A stretch of DNA of 17,201 nt from an uncultured Actinomycetes bacterium (GTDB lineage Bacteria > Actinomycetota > Thermoleophilia > Solirubrobacterales > 70-9), in assembly GCA_946886425.1 (NCBI GenBank), contig CAMPIP010000031.1, forward strand, positions 1-17,201. The letters are read 5' to 3'. The notes under the pieces were generated by a model that had not been told where the DNA came from, did not search any database, and worked only from the letters and a program-made list of their open reading frames with translations. This document shows, one piece after another, positions 1-6,249 of the stretch. Each line of letters opens with the position of its first letter. Position 1 is the stretch's first letter. A program made the position numbers and the translations under genes.

Positions 1-146
1 TCGCGATCTTCCGCATCCCGGGCGCCTGGGAGGACGAGGGCTTCAAGATCCTCGAGCGCTACGGCGTCGAGTACTGCGACCGCTCGGTCTCGATGTGGGA
101 GGCCGCCGGCCGCGCCGTCGCCAAGATCCAGGGGGCGCCCGCATGA
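1..146 (+). CDS. sucC: Succinyl-CoA ligase beta subunit-like protein, C-terminal end (partial)
   Basis: Only the last 47 codons are present, read from base 3 to the TGA at 144-146. The tail (AIFRIPGAWEDEGFKILER, then YGVEYCDRSVSMWEAAGRAV) matches the C-terminal ligase domain of SucC-type ADP/GDP-forming acyl-CoA synthetases, where an R-x-x-G stretch and a late 'eAa..aV' helix are typical. The beta subunit carries the ATP-grasp and nucleotide site and joins the alpha subunit to convert succinyl-CoA, NDP and phosphate to succinate, NTP and CoA. The stop overlaps the start of the alpha-like gene (ATGA), so the two are translationally coupled, as expected for sucCD. The identification rests on this short tail plus the neighbour; a related ligase using another dicarboxylate (for example malate) is not excluded. 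Confidence 0.8.
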   Translation, partial: AIFRIPGAWEDEGFKILERYGVEYCDRSVSMWEAAGRAVAKIQGAPA

Positions 147-1060
147 GCATCCTGTTGAGCCGCGACACCACCTTCATCGTCCAGGGGATCACCGGCCGCG
201 AGGCGGTCAACCTGACCCGCGAGTGCCTCGACTACGGCTCCAAGATCGTCGGTGGCGTCACCCCCGGCCGCAAGGGCCGCGAGGTCCACGGGGTGCCGGT
301 CTTCGACACCGTCGCCCAGGCGGTCGAGCACCACGGCGGTCCGATCGACGGCTCCGTCGTCACCGTCCCCCCCGCCTTCACCAAGGACGCCGTCTTCGAG
401 GCGATCCTCAACGGGATCAAGCTGATCGTCATCGTCACCGAGCGGATCCCGCGCGGCGACGTCGCCCAGATGGTCGAGCTCGCCGACATGAACGGCGCCC
501 GCATCATCGGCCCCAACTGCCTCGGCCTGATCGTCCCGGACGTCTGCAAGATGGGCGGGATCGGCGGCCCGGCGAAAGACGCGGCCAAGGCCTACGCGCC
601 CGGCCCGGTCGGGGTGATGAGCCGCTCGGGCGGGATGACCACCGAGATCTCCTCCTCGCTGACCCAGGCCGGCCTCGGCGTCTCCACCGCCGTCTCGATC
701 GGCGGCGACGCGATCATCGGCTCCACCTACGCCGAGCTGATGCCCTACTTCGAGGCCGACGAGGAGACCAAGGCGATCGTCATCTACACCGAGCCCGGCG
801 GCCGCATGGAGGCCCAGCTGGCCGCCTGGGTCAAGGACAACGACAGCCGCCTTCCGATCGTCGCCTTCATGGCCGGGAAATTCATGGACGACGAGGAGAT
901 GAAGGGGATGAGCTTCGGGCACGCCGGCACGATCGTCGAGGGCGCCGAGGACACGGCGACCCAGAAGATCGCCCGCCTCGAAGCCGCTGGCATCCGCGTC
1001 GTCGAGCGGATCGACGAGATCCCCGACGCCGTCAAGGAGAAGCTGGGGGTGACCGCCTGA
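143..1060 (+). CDS. sucD: Succinyl-CoA ligase (ADP-forming) alpha subunit-like protein
   Basis: The protein has 305 residues, close to the usual 290-300 for SucD. The N-terminal Rossmann CoA-binding domain opens with FIVQGITGREA and YGSKIVGGVTPG. The middle carries VGVMSRSGG and IGGDAIIG. The catalytic phospho-histidine is H260 in SFGHAGTIVEG. The start at 143 is chosen because it overlaps the sucC stop and follows CAGGGGG; a longer reading from 95 has a non-homologous arginine-rich extension. The segment normally read as IGEIGG is IYTEPGG at residues 214-220; the glutamate that contacts the phospho-histidine is kept (E217) but its neighbours differ. The tApkGkRMGHAG loop is likewise diverged (KFMDDEEMKGMSFGHAG). 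Family assignment is firm. The substrate is inferred to be succinyl-CoA, and another dicarboxylyl-CoA is possible. It shares an operon with the ferredoxin that follows. Confidence 0.88.
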   Translation: MSILLSRDTTFIVQGITGREAVNLTRECLDYGSKIVGGVTPGRKGREVHGVPVFDTVAQAVEHHGGPIDGSVVTVPPAFTKDAVFEAILNGIKLIVIVTERIPRGDVAQMVELADMNGARIIGPNCLGLIVPDVCKMGGIGGPAKDAAKAYAPGPVGVMSRSGGMTTEISSSLTQAGLGVSTAVSIGGDAIIGSTYAELMPYFEADEETKAIVIYTEPGGRMEAQLAAWVKDNDSRLPIVAFMAGKFMDDEEMKGMSFGHAGTIVEGAEDTATQKIARLEAAGIRVVERIDEIPDAVKEKLGVTA

Positions 1061-1305
1061 TGGCCGAGCAGCTGAACAAGGTCTTCATCGACGTCGAGGT
1101 CGACGAGTCAATCGCCACGGACCCCGCCGTCGCCGCCAAGCTCGAGGAAGTCTGCCCCGTCGACATTTACAAGGACGCCGACGGGCGGGTCGAGATCGTC
1201 GAGAAGAACCTCGACGAGTGCGTCCTCTGCAAGCTCTGCATCGAAGCGGCGCCGGCCGGCACCGTCCACGTCAAGAAGCTCTACGACGGCACCGAGTTGA
1301 GCTAG
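1060..1305 (+). CDS. Small one-cluster [4Fe-4S] ferredoxin, FixX-like
   Basis: This 81-residue protein starts at the ATG whose first base is the last base of the sucD TGA, so translation is coupled. It has four relevant cysteines: C32 in EEVCPVDIY and C54, C57 and C60 in ECVLCKLCIEAAP. A classical bacterial ferredoxin has two CxxCxxCxxxCP motifs. Here the first motif is reduced to its last cysteine and the second lacks its last one (Ala64 before Pro65). C32 plus the C-x2-C-x2-C triplet supplies exactly four ligands for one [4Fe-4S] cluster, the arrangement of FixX-type ferredoxins. Its role should be one-electron transfer in the cytoplasm. From the operon I infer a partner such as a 2-oxoacid:ferredoxin oxidoreductase or an electron-transfer flavoprotein system outside the window. 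The gene ends 4 bp before the end of the convergent HxlR gene. Confidence 0.85.
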   Translation: MAEQLNKVFIDVEVDESIATDPAVAAKLEEVCPVDIYKDADGRVEIVEKNLDECVLCKLCIEAAPAGTVHVKKLYDGTELS

Positions 1306-1309
1306 CCGT

Positions 1310-2017
1310 TCAGCTCGCCTGCGCGGCTGCTTCGGCGGCGGCGACCAGCAGGCCCCCGCTCTCGACCAGCATCTGCGCTTCTTCGCGCAGGCGGTCCGGG
1401 ATCACGACCATCCCGCGCAGCTCGTCGAGCAGCGCCTCGTCCCCCTCGATCTCGAGCTCCGGCACCCCGGCGGTGCCGACCACGAAGGCGGCGACGATCG
1501 CCGGCGGGGAACCGGTCACGGTCAGGTCGGGACCGTCGATCGTGCCGCGGCCGGCCGTCGAGGCGCCGTTGCTGATCCGCACCCAGCTGGAGACTCCGCC
1601 GCTGTGCAGCTGCACGGCGGCGGCGGCCTCGCGGGGCGGCTGGAGGACGACTCGCAGCGCGTTTGCGAGCCAGATCGGGCTGATGTCGGCGACGCTGCCG
1701 ATGTCGTAGAAGTGCAGCCCCCAGCGGCCCAGCTCCAACATCGCCCCGTCGAGGCCGTGGCCGAGATCGGTCAGCTCGTAGGCGGCGCCGGCGGCGGGCG
1801 GGCCGAGCTCGGTGCGGCGGACGATTCCGTCCCCTTCGAGGTCGCGGAGGCGGCGGGTGAGGATGTCGGTGGGTGCGCCACCCACGCCGCGGGCGAGGTC
1901 GGAGAAGCGCAGCGGGCCCAGCGAGAGCTCGCGCACGATCAGCATCGACCAGCGCTCGCCAACGCGGTCGAGCGCGGCGGCGACGCTGCAGGCCTGGTCG
2001 TACTGGCGGCGTGCCAT
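1310..2017 (-). CDS. HxlR-family winged-helix transcriptional regulator with C-terminal SCP2-like region
   Basis: The protein has 235 residues. Residues 5-95 form an HxlR-type winged helix: the early cysteine (YDQACSVAAALDRVGERWSMLIVREL) is typical, followed by LGPLRFSDLARGVGGAPTDILTRRLRDLEGDGIV and a wing ending YELTDLGHGLDGAM. Residues 105-235 (LRVVLQPPREAAAAVQL, ISNGASTAGRG, LTVTGSPPAIVAAF) resemble the SCP2/sterol-carrier-like C-terminal domain of long actinobacterial HxlR proteins, which could bind a hydrophobic ligand. It is transcribed divergently from the MMPL exporter. The shared region contains a CTTTGAA-T-TTCAAAG palindrome covering this gene's -35 box, so I infer autoregulation and control of the exporter. 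The ATG lies 6 bases past the -10 box, implying leaderless mRNA. Confidence 0.87.
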   Translation of the reverse strand: MARRQYDQACSVAAALDRVGERWSMLIVRELSLGPLRFSDLARGVGGAPTDILTRRLRDLEGDGIVRRTELGPPAAGAAYELTDLGHGLDGAMLELGRWGLHFYDIGSVADISPIWLANALRVVLQPPREAAAAVQLHSGGVSSWVRISNGASTAGRGTIDGPDLTVTGSPPAIVAAFVVGTAGVPELEIEGDEALLDELRGMVVIPDRLREEAQMLVESGGLLVAAAEAAAQAS

Positions 2018-2023
2018 CGGGCG

Positions 2024-2053
2024 ATTCTAACAACGCCTAACTTTGAATTTCAA
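2024..2053 (-). promoter_or_regulatory. Predicted sigma-70-type promoter of the HxlR gene (leaderless)
   Basis: Read on the minus strand, TTGAAA (2053-2048) and TAGAAT (2029-2024) are separated by 18 bases, close to the consensus pair. The start codon begins at 2017, six bases past the -10, where transcription itself should begin. The -35 box lies inside the operator palindrome. Confidence 0.6.
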
Positions 2054-2072
2054 AGCGAGTGCTTTGAATTCT
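2041..2072. promoter_or_regulatory. Putative HxlR operator: CTTTGAA palindrome plus a second half-site
   Basis: CTTTGAA-T-TTCAAAG at 2041-2055 is a perfect 7-bp-arm inverted repeat. CTTTGAATT recurs at 2062-2070 as a direct repeat 21 bp from the first (two helical turns), on the same DNA face. The palindrome covers the HxlR -35 box; the second site abuts the exporter's likely -10 (TG-G-TACTGT, extended -10 at 2072-2080). One dimer could bind the palindrome and a second the downstream site, repressing both genes. Binding by the adjacent HxlR protein is inference from position. Confidence 0.6.
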
Positions 2073-2091
2073 GGTACTGTGCCGGCCGATC

Positions 2092-4221
2092 GTGAACCGG
2101 ATCGCAGATCTCACCTGGCACCGCCCGAAGCTCGTCCTCGCGGCGGTGGGGCTGTTCGCGGTGCTGTCCCTGGCCTTCGGGCACGACGTCGAGCGCCATC
2201 TGAAGGCGGCCGGGTTCACCGACAGCGCCTCCGAGAGCGAGCAGGCGGGCTCGCTGCTGCGCGGCGCGCTCGGCTACGACCCCAACCCCGGCCTGGTCGT
2301 CGTCGTCCGCTCCCCGGACGGCGGCAAGCTCGACCTCGCAGACGCCGGGTTCCGCCGCGAGGTCGGCGCGCTCAACACCGAGATGGCCGGGGCCAAATAC
2401 GTCGGGCGCGTCGTCAACCCGCTCACCGACCGCCGCGCCGCGACGACCCTGATCGCCCGCGACGGCGAGTCCCTCGCCCTGGCCGTCAATCTCTCGACGG
2501 CGGACATCCAGGACGCCGGCGGCTACGCGGCGGAGGCGGTCGACGAAGCGATTGCCGACACCCCGCTCGATGTCGCCATGGGCGGCTACGCGGCCGGCTT
2601 CAACGAGACCAACGACCAGACCCGCAAGGACCTCACCAAGGCGGAGCTGATCGCCTTCCCGCTGCTCGCCCTGCTGCTGCTGTTCGTCTTCCGGGGGGTG
2701 ATCGCGGCGGCGATCCCGCTGCTGCTCGGGGTGATCTCGATCGTCGGCACGCTGCTGGTGCTGCGGGTGATGTCGGGCTTCGTCGACACCTCGCTGTTCG
2801 CGCTCAACATCGCCACGGGGTTGAGCCTCGGCCTCGCCGTCGACTACGCGCTGCTGCTCGTCTCCAGGTACCGCGAGGAGGCCGAGCGGGACGGCCACAC
2901 CCGCGAGGCGCACCGCCGCACCGTCAGCGCGGCCGGGCGCACCGTCGTCTTCTCCGGCCTCACCGTCGCCGCGGCGATGGCGGCCCTGATCGTGATGCCG
3001 CAGCGCTTCCTCTACTCGATGGCGGTGGCGGGAGCCTCGGTGGCGGTCCTCTCGGTGGTGATGGCGATCCTCGTCGTCCCCGCCATGCTGGCCCTGCTCG
3101 GGCCGAAGATCGACGCCCTCTCGACCCGCCGCGGCCCGGCTGTCTCCGACGCCTCCGACGGCTGGTACAGGCTGGCCCGCGGGGTGATGCGGCGCCCGGT
3201 CGCGGTCGCCCTGGCCAGCGCCGGCCTCTTGCTGGCAGCCGCCTCGCCGCTGCTCTGGACGACCCTGACCGGCCCCAGCGCCGAAGCCGTGCCGCCCGGC
3301 CAGCCCTCCTACGACGCCTATCGCTACCTCGACGCGCACTACTCGCGCGACGTCACCGAGGCGGTGACGGTCACCGTCGACGGCGGCGCCGGGCCGGGGC
3401 AGCTGGCGGCCTTTCGCGAGCGCGTCGAAGCGGTCCCCGGAGTCACCCGCGGCACCCCCTTCCTCCCCGCCTCCGAGGAGGTCGCCTACGCCAACTTCGC
3501 CCTCTCCGGGCCCGCCCTCAGCGGCGAGTCCCAGGACTCCGTCCACGCGATCCGCGAGCTGAACGCGCCCGACGGCGCCGTCGCGCTCGTCTCCGGCAAC
3601 ACGGCCGGCTTCATCGACCAGAAGCAGAGCCTCGTCGACCACGCGCCGCTGGTGGTGGCGATCGTCGCCTTCACCACCCTGCTGCTGCTCTTCCTGCTGA
3701 CCGGCTCGATCCTGCTGCCGCTGAAGACCCTGCTGATGAACACGCTGACCCTCGGCGCCACGCTCGGCATCCTCGTCCTCGCCTTCCAGGAGGGCTGGCT
3801 GAAGGCGCCGCTCGACTACACCGGGCCGGCGGCGATCGAGGTGACCAGCCTGGTCTTCCTCTTCGCGGTCCTCTTCGGGCTCGCCACCGACTACGCGGTG
3901 CTGGTGATGGCCCGGATCAAAGAGCGCTACGACGCCGGCGACTCCAACGAGGAGGCGGTCGCGGTCGGGATCGGCCGCACCGGCCGGGTGATCACCGCCG
4001 CCGCCCTCGCCATCGCCCTCGTCTTCCTCGCCTTCGCGGTCTCGAGCGTCTTCTTCGTCAAGCAGATCGCGATCGGGATGGCGGTCGGGGTGATGATCGA
4101 CGCGACCATCGTCCGCGCCCTGCTCGTCCCCGCCCTGATGCGCCTGCTCGGCGAGTGGAACTGGTGGGCACCCTCCCCCCTCCGCCGCCTCCAGCACCGC
4201 TTCGGCTTCTCCGAGGCCTGA
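2092..4221 (+). CDS. MMPL-family (RND superfamily) membrane exporter
   Basis: The protein has 709 residues, near the usual 700-750 for actinobacterial YdfJ/MmpL-like transporters. It has the duplicated RND layout. TM1 is near residues 13-30 (LVLAAVGLFAVLSLAFG), followed by an extracytoplasmic domain with GGYAAGFNETNDQT. A TM cluster from about 183 (LIAFPLLALLLLFVFRGVI) includes the GLSLGLAVDYALLLVSRYREE segment, where MMPL proteins carry the intramembrane aspartates. The second half repeats this: TM at about 369, a second periplasmic domain, then TMs from about 520 with FGLATDYAVLVMARIKE near 600. It should export a lipid or other hydrophobic compound using proton motive force. The GTG start at 2092 is 11 bases past a TACTGT -10, and MNRIADLTWHRPKLV is a normal family N-terminus. 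The divergent HxlR gene is the likely regulator. The substrate cannot be told. Confidence 0.9.
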   Translation: MNRIADLTWHRPKLVLAAVGLFAVLSLAFGHDVERHLKAAGFTDSASESEQAGSLLRGALGYDPNPGLVVVVRSPDGGKLDLADAGFRREVGALNTEMAGAKYVGRVVNPLTDRRAATTLIARDGESLALAVNLSTADIQDAGGYAAEAVDEAIADTPLDVAMGGYAAGFNETNDQTRKDLTKAELIAFPLLALLLLFVFRGVIAAAIPLLLGVISIVGTLLVLRVMSGFVDTSLFALNIATGLSLGLAVDYALLLVSRYREEAERDGHTREAHRRTVSAAGRTVVFSGLTVAAAMAALIVMPQRFLYSMAVAGASVAVLSVVMAILVVPAMLALLGPKIDALSTRRGPAVSDASDGWYRLARGVMRRPVAVALASAGLLLAAASPLLWTTLTGPSAEAVPPGQPSYDAYRYLDAHYSRDVTEAVTVTVDGGAGPGQLAAFRERVEAVPGVTRGTPFLPASEEVAYANFALSGPALSGESQDSVHAIRELNAPDGAVALVSGNTAGFIDQKQSLVDHAPLVVAIVAFTTLLLLFLLTGSILLPLKTLLMNTLTLGATLGILVLAFQEGWLKAPLDYTGPAAIEVTSLVFLFAVLFGLATDYAVLVMARIKERYDAGDSNEEAVAVGIGRTGRVITAAALAIALVFLAFAVSSVFFVKQIAIGMAVGVMIDATIVRALLVPALMRLLGEWNWWAPSPLRRLQHRFGFSEA

Positions 4222-4250
4222 CTGCTCCCAACGGAATGGCCTAACGGTCC

Positions 4251-4272
4251 GGGCGCGCCGCCAGGCGCGTCC
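4251..4272. terminator. Candidate bidirectional terminator hairpin
   Basis: GGGCGCGCC and GGCGCGTCC flank a 4-base loop, giving a 9-bp stem with one G-T pair. It sits in the 75-bp gap between the convergent ends of the exporter and ATPase genes, where a terminator for both is expected. No T-run follows on either strand, so intrinsic termination is doubtful. The rest of 4222-4296 holds nothing else I recognise. Confidence 0.35.
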
Positions 4273-4296
4273 CCGGCCGTGCGTGCAAACTCCCTT

Positions 4297-5439
4297 CTAC
4301 CGCGCGTTCAGCCACTCGGCGAGGAATGGTTCCCCGAGGCGGTACGCACCCTCGTTCCCGATCACGATCTCCCGCTGTTCGAGCGTCCCCAGTGCCCGTT
4401 GGACATTCGTGGCCTGACCGAGACCGTGCTGGCGACGATACTCCGCCTTGAAAGGGCGGCCGGCTTCGCGAGCCAGTGCCTCCATAACCAGTTTCTGATG
4501 GGTGCTCGAGCTTTCCCAGAGGAGAACGAAGTGGGTGTGCTCCGAGCGTAGGACGTCGCCGAGGGCCTGCTCCACGGCCTCCTCGGAGGCCTCCTCGCCG
4601 ACCGCGGTTCGCTCCCAGAGGAAGTAGCCGAGCTGCTGGGTGGCATACGGGTGCCCCTCGGTGCGATCCAGCACCGCCGCCACCGCGTCCGGCGCGATCG
4701 ACTTGCCAGTAACGTCGAAGCGGTCGACGAGGAACGGGGCGAATGCGACGGGATCGATCGCGCCGAGCTCCACCGTCTTGGCGCTGCGCCAGAAGGGTTC
4801 GTTCTGGTCGTTGAAGAGGCGGTCCATGACATGGCGTTTGCTGCCCAGGTAGACGTGTGCGACCTCCGGCTGCTGCTGGAACACGGCGCGCATCACGTTC
4901 GGAAGCAAGGGATCGATGTCGACGACCTGCTGGAACTCGTCCATGACCAGCGCCGCCCTGCGTCCCCTGGCAGCGGCAAGCTCGCCGGGCAGGCGGAAAA
5001 GCCTCTCGAGGGTGGCATCAATGTCCTCCGGCCGCTCGTTCGCCGCGAAGCTGAATGAGTAGCTGCCGTCTCCGGGGTCCACGGTCACCGTGGGCTGGAT
5101 CTGAAGCCCACGGAACGGAGCGAGAGCGGCTTCCTTGACGCGCTCCAGCGTCGATGCGATCTGCTCGAAGATCGATCCGGCCAAGGCCGCGGCCAGCCGC
5201 TCCTTGGTGGGAGTAGTCATCAGGTCCACCTGGGCGACGAGCACGCCATCGGCCGCCACTGCCTGAGCGGCGCTCCAAGCCAGGGACGACTTGCCCAGGC
5301 GGCGACGAGCAATGACGACGACATCCTGGCCATTGCGGATGTCGCTCGTCAACTCGGCCCGCTCCTGCTCCCTGTCGGTGAAAGCCTCATCCAGGGCAAG
5401 CGCTCCGAAGTGGAATGGGTTGCTGACGAGACCATTCAT
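4297..5439 (-). CDS. ATPase_2 (archaeal-type, STAND-related) P-loop ATPase with C-terminal winged helix
   Basis: The protein has 380 residues. The N-terminus NPFHFGALALDEAFTDREQE is the usual lead-in of ATPase_2 (PF01637-like) proteins. Walker A is ARRRLGKS at 44-51, with Ala44 where the motif normally has Gly; the lysine and serine are intact. Walker B is ALVMDEFQ with D167/E168. YLGSKRHVMDRLFND near 197-211 corresponds to the family's 'GS..s.m' sensor segment. Residues about 312-375 (HQKLVMEALAREAG to RLGEPFLAEWL) look like a winged helix. The start at 5439 is chosen because a TATAAT -10 (5455-5450) overlaps the alternative ATG at 5451. Any longer reading runs antisense through the TetR gene and is a shadow. 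The gene stands alone and is visibly less GC-rich than its neighbours, hinting at transfer. No effector domain or partner gene is evident; its biological role is unknown. Confidence 0.85.
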   Translation of the reverse strand: MNGLVSNPFHFGALALDEAFTDREQERAELTSDIRNGQDVVVIARRRLGKSSLAWSAAQAVAADGVLVAQVDLMTTPTKERLAAALAGSIFEQIASTLERVKEAALAPFRGLQIQPTVTVDPGDGSYSFSFAANERPEDIDATLERLFRLPGELAAARGRRAALVMDEFQQVVDIDPLLPNVMRAVFQQQPEVAHVYLGSKRHVMDRLFNDQNEPFWRSAKTVELGAIDPVAFAPFLVDRFDVTGKSIAPDAVAAVLDRTEGHPYATQQLGYFLWERTAVGEEASEEAVEQALGDVLRSEHTHFVLLWESSSTHQKLVMEALAREAGRPFKAEYRRQHGLGQATNVQRALGTLEQREIVIGNEGAYRLGEPFLAEWLNAR

Positions 5440-5449
5440 ACAAACCTGC

Positions 5450-5477
5450 ATTATACGTACTTGTATAGATGGCCCAA
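5450..5477 (-). promoter_or_regulatory. Predicted promoter of the ATPase gene
   Basis: On the minus strand, TTGGGC (5477-5472), 16 bases, then a perfect TATAAT (5455-5450). The ATG at 5439 follows 10 bases later, so the leader would be only a few bases. An ATAC-N6-GTAT inverted repeat covers the -10 and spacer, a natural place for a repressor. Confidence 0.6.
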
Positions 5478-5523
5478 CTTCAACCGGAGACCTTATACAG
5501 AATTGTATTATACAATTCTGTAT
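5451..5523. repeat. Cluster of three ATAC-N6-GTAT inverted repeats, including a 29-bp palindrome
   Basis: Three TTATAC-N4-(T/C)TGTAT units begin at 5451, 5493 and 5508. The last two merge into a palindrome with perfect 13-bp arms, ATACAGAATTGTA (5495-5507) and TACAATTCTGTAT (5511-5523), around TTA. Offsets are 42 bp (four helical turns) and 15 bp. The first unit covers the ATPase promoter's -10 and spacer; the large palindrome lies upstream of its -35. This looks like a multi-site operator. The cognate regulator is unknown: the ATPase's own winged helix, the TetR protein and an unlinked factor are all possible. Confidence 0.7.
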
Positions 5524-5531
5524 GATATCTC

Positions 5532-5547
5532 TGTGAGGTCCGTCACT
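5532..5547. promoter_or_regulatory. CRP/GlxR-like box
   Basis: TGTGA-N6-TCACT differs from the classic TGTGA-N6-TCACA consensus only at the last base. It lies between the ATAC-N6-GTAT cluster and the TetR-gene operator, centred about 48 bp upstream of the predicted TetR transcription start, compatible with activation. Whether this organism has a CRP/GlxR-type protein cannot be seen here. Confidence 0.4.
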
Positions 5548-5548
5548 C

Positions 5549-5578
5549 TTACCTAGATATAAATTTATATCTGGGTAA
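5549..5578. promoter_or_regulatory. Putative TetR operator, 30-bp near-perfect palindrome
   Basis: A perfect 18-bp core, AGATATAAATTTATATCT (5555-5572), is flanked by a T/G mismatch and then TTACC (5549-5553) and GGTAA (5574-5578). The right end overlaps the probable -10 box TAACCT (5576-5581) of the TetR gene. Length, symmetry and position are those of an autoregulatory TetR-family operator, so it may control the whole acyl-CoA operon. Binding is inferred. Confidence 0.65.
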
Positions 5579-5581
5579 CCT
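5576..5581 (+). promoter_or_regulatory. Predicted -10 box of the TetR/acyl-CoA operon
   Basis: TAACCT lies 8 bases before the ATG at 5590, so the transcript would be leaderless or nearly so. No clear -35 hexamer is seen at 16-18 bases, compatible with a promoter needing an activator at the CRP-like box just upstream. Confidence 0.4.
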
Positions 5582-5589
5582 CTACACCG

Positions 5590-6249
5590 ATGGCTGCAAT
5601 ATCGCCACGGTCCCGGCTCCCGCGGGAGGACCGGATGGAGCAGACGCTGGCCGCCGCGCACGGGCTTTTCGCCGAGCGGGGCTACGCGGCGGTGAAGATG
5701 GACGAGATCGCCGCTGCCGTCGGGGTCACCAAGCCGCTGCTCTACAACTACTTCGGCAACAAGGAGCAGCTCTACATCGCCTGCATGGAGCGGGTCGGAG
5801 ACGCCCTCACCAAGACCGTTGCCGACGCGGTCGCCGCCACGGCCAGCCCCGGCGACGCGCTGGGGGCCGGCGTCCGCGCCTTCTTCGCCTTCCTCGACGC
5901 CGACCGCGCCGCCTGGGCGGTGCTGTTCGACGAGACGCTGCCGCAGAGCGGCGACGTCGCCGACCGGGTCGCCGAGTACCGCGGCCAGATCATCGCGATG
6001 GTCTCCGGGACCCTGCTGGCCCAGCTCTCCGAGCGCCAGCGCGAGGCCGCCCGGGTCGAAGTCGAGGCCCTCTCCACCGCCCTGCTCGGCGCCGCCGAGG
6101 CGCTGGGGCGCTGGTGGCTGCGAACCGAGGCGGTCAGCGCCTCCGACGCCGCCGAGCTGCTCATCGCCACCGTCGAGCCCGGCCTCCGGGCCCGCTCGGC
6201 CCCTCCTCAAGCTTCCCCGTCAACCGACAAAGGAACGACCACCGAATGA
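5590..6249 (+). CDS. TetR/AcrR-family transcriptional regulator of the acyl-CoA operon
   Basis: The protein has 219 residues, normal for TetR. The N-terminal DNA-binding domain includes TLAAAHGLFAERGYAAVKMDEIA and the recognition part VGVTKPLLYNYFGNKEQLYIACM (about residues 44-66). The rest is a helical ligand-binding domain with little conservation. The ATG at 5590 is preferred because it lies 8 bases past a -10-like TAACCT; M16 (5635) is an alternative. The TGA overlaps the thiolase ATG, so the regulator is the first gene of the operon it probably controls. The 30-bp palindrome overlapping its promoter is the likely operator. By analogy with TetR regulators of fatty-acid genes the inducer may be an acyl-CoA; this is inference. 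The last 20 residues (PQASPSTDKGTTTE) look disordered. Confidence 0.9.
   Translation: MAAISPRSRLPREDRMEQTLAAAHGLFAERGYAAVKMDEIAAAVGVTKPLLYNYFGNKEQLYIACMERVGDALTKTVADAVAATASPGDALGAGVRAFFAFLDADRAAWAVLFDETLPQSGDVADRVAEYRGQIIAMVSGTLLAQLSERQREAARVEVEALSTALLGAAEALGRWWLRTEAVSASDAAELLIATVEPGLRARSAPPQASPSTDKGTTTE

Noticed and set aside
2050..4197. A 715-codon open frame antisense to the MMPL exporter
   Set aside because: Composition is the Asp/Gly/Arg-rich pattern typical of the opposite strand of a GC-rich gene; no family motifs, and the plus-strand reading is a clear transporter.
5440..6210. A 257-residue N-terminal extension of the ATPase reading frame through the TetR gene
   Set aside because: It is antisense to a well-supported TetR gene, has low-complexity composition, and the ATPase promoter and start fall at 5455-5437.
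4297..6249. The ATPase and TetR pair as a toxin-antitoxin or phage-defence module
   Set aside because: No nuclease, protease, TIR or other effector domain is present, and the TetR gene is coupled to the thiolase operon, not to the ATPase. Retained only as an orphan ATPase.
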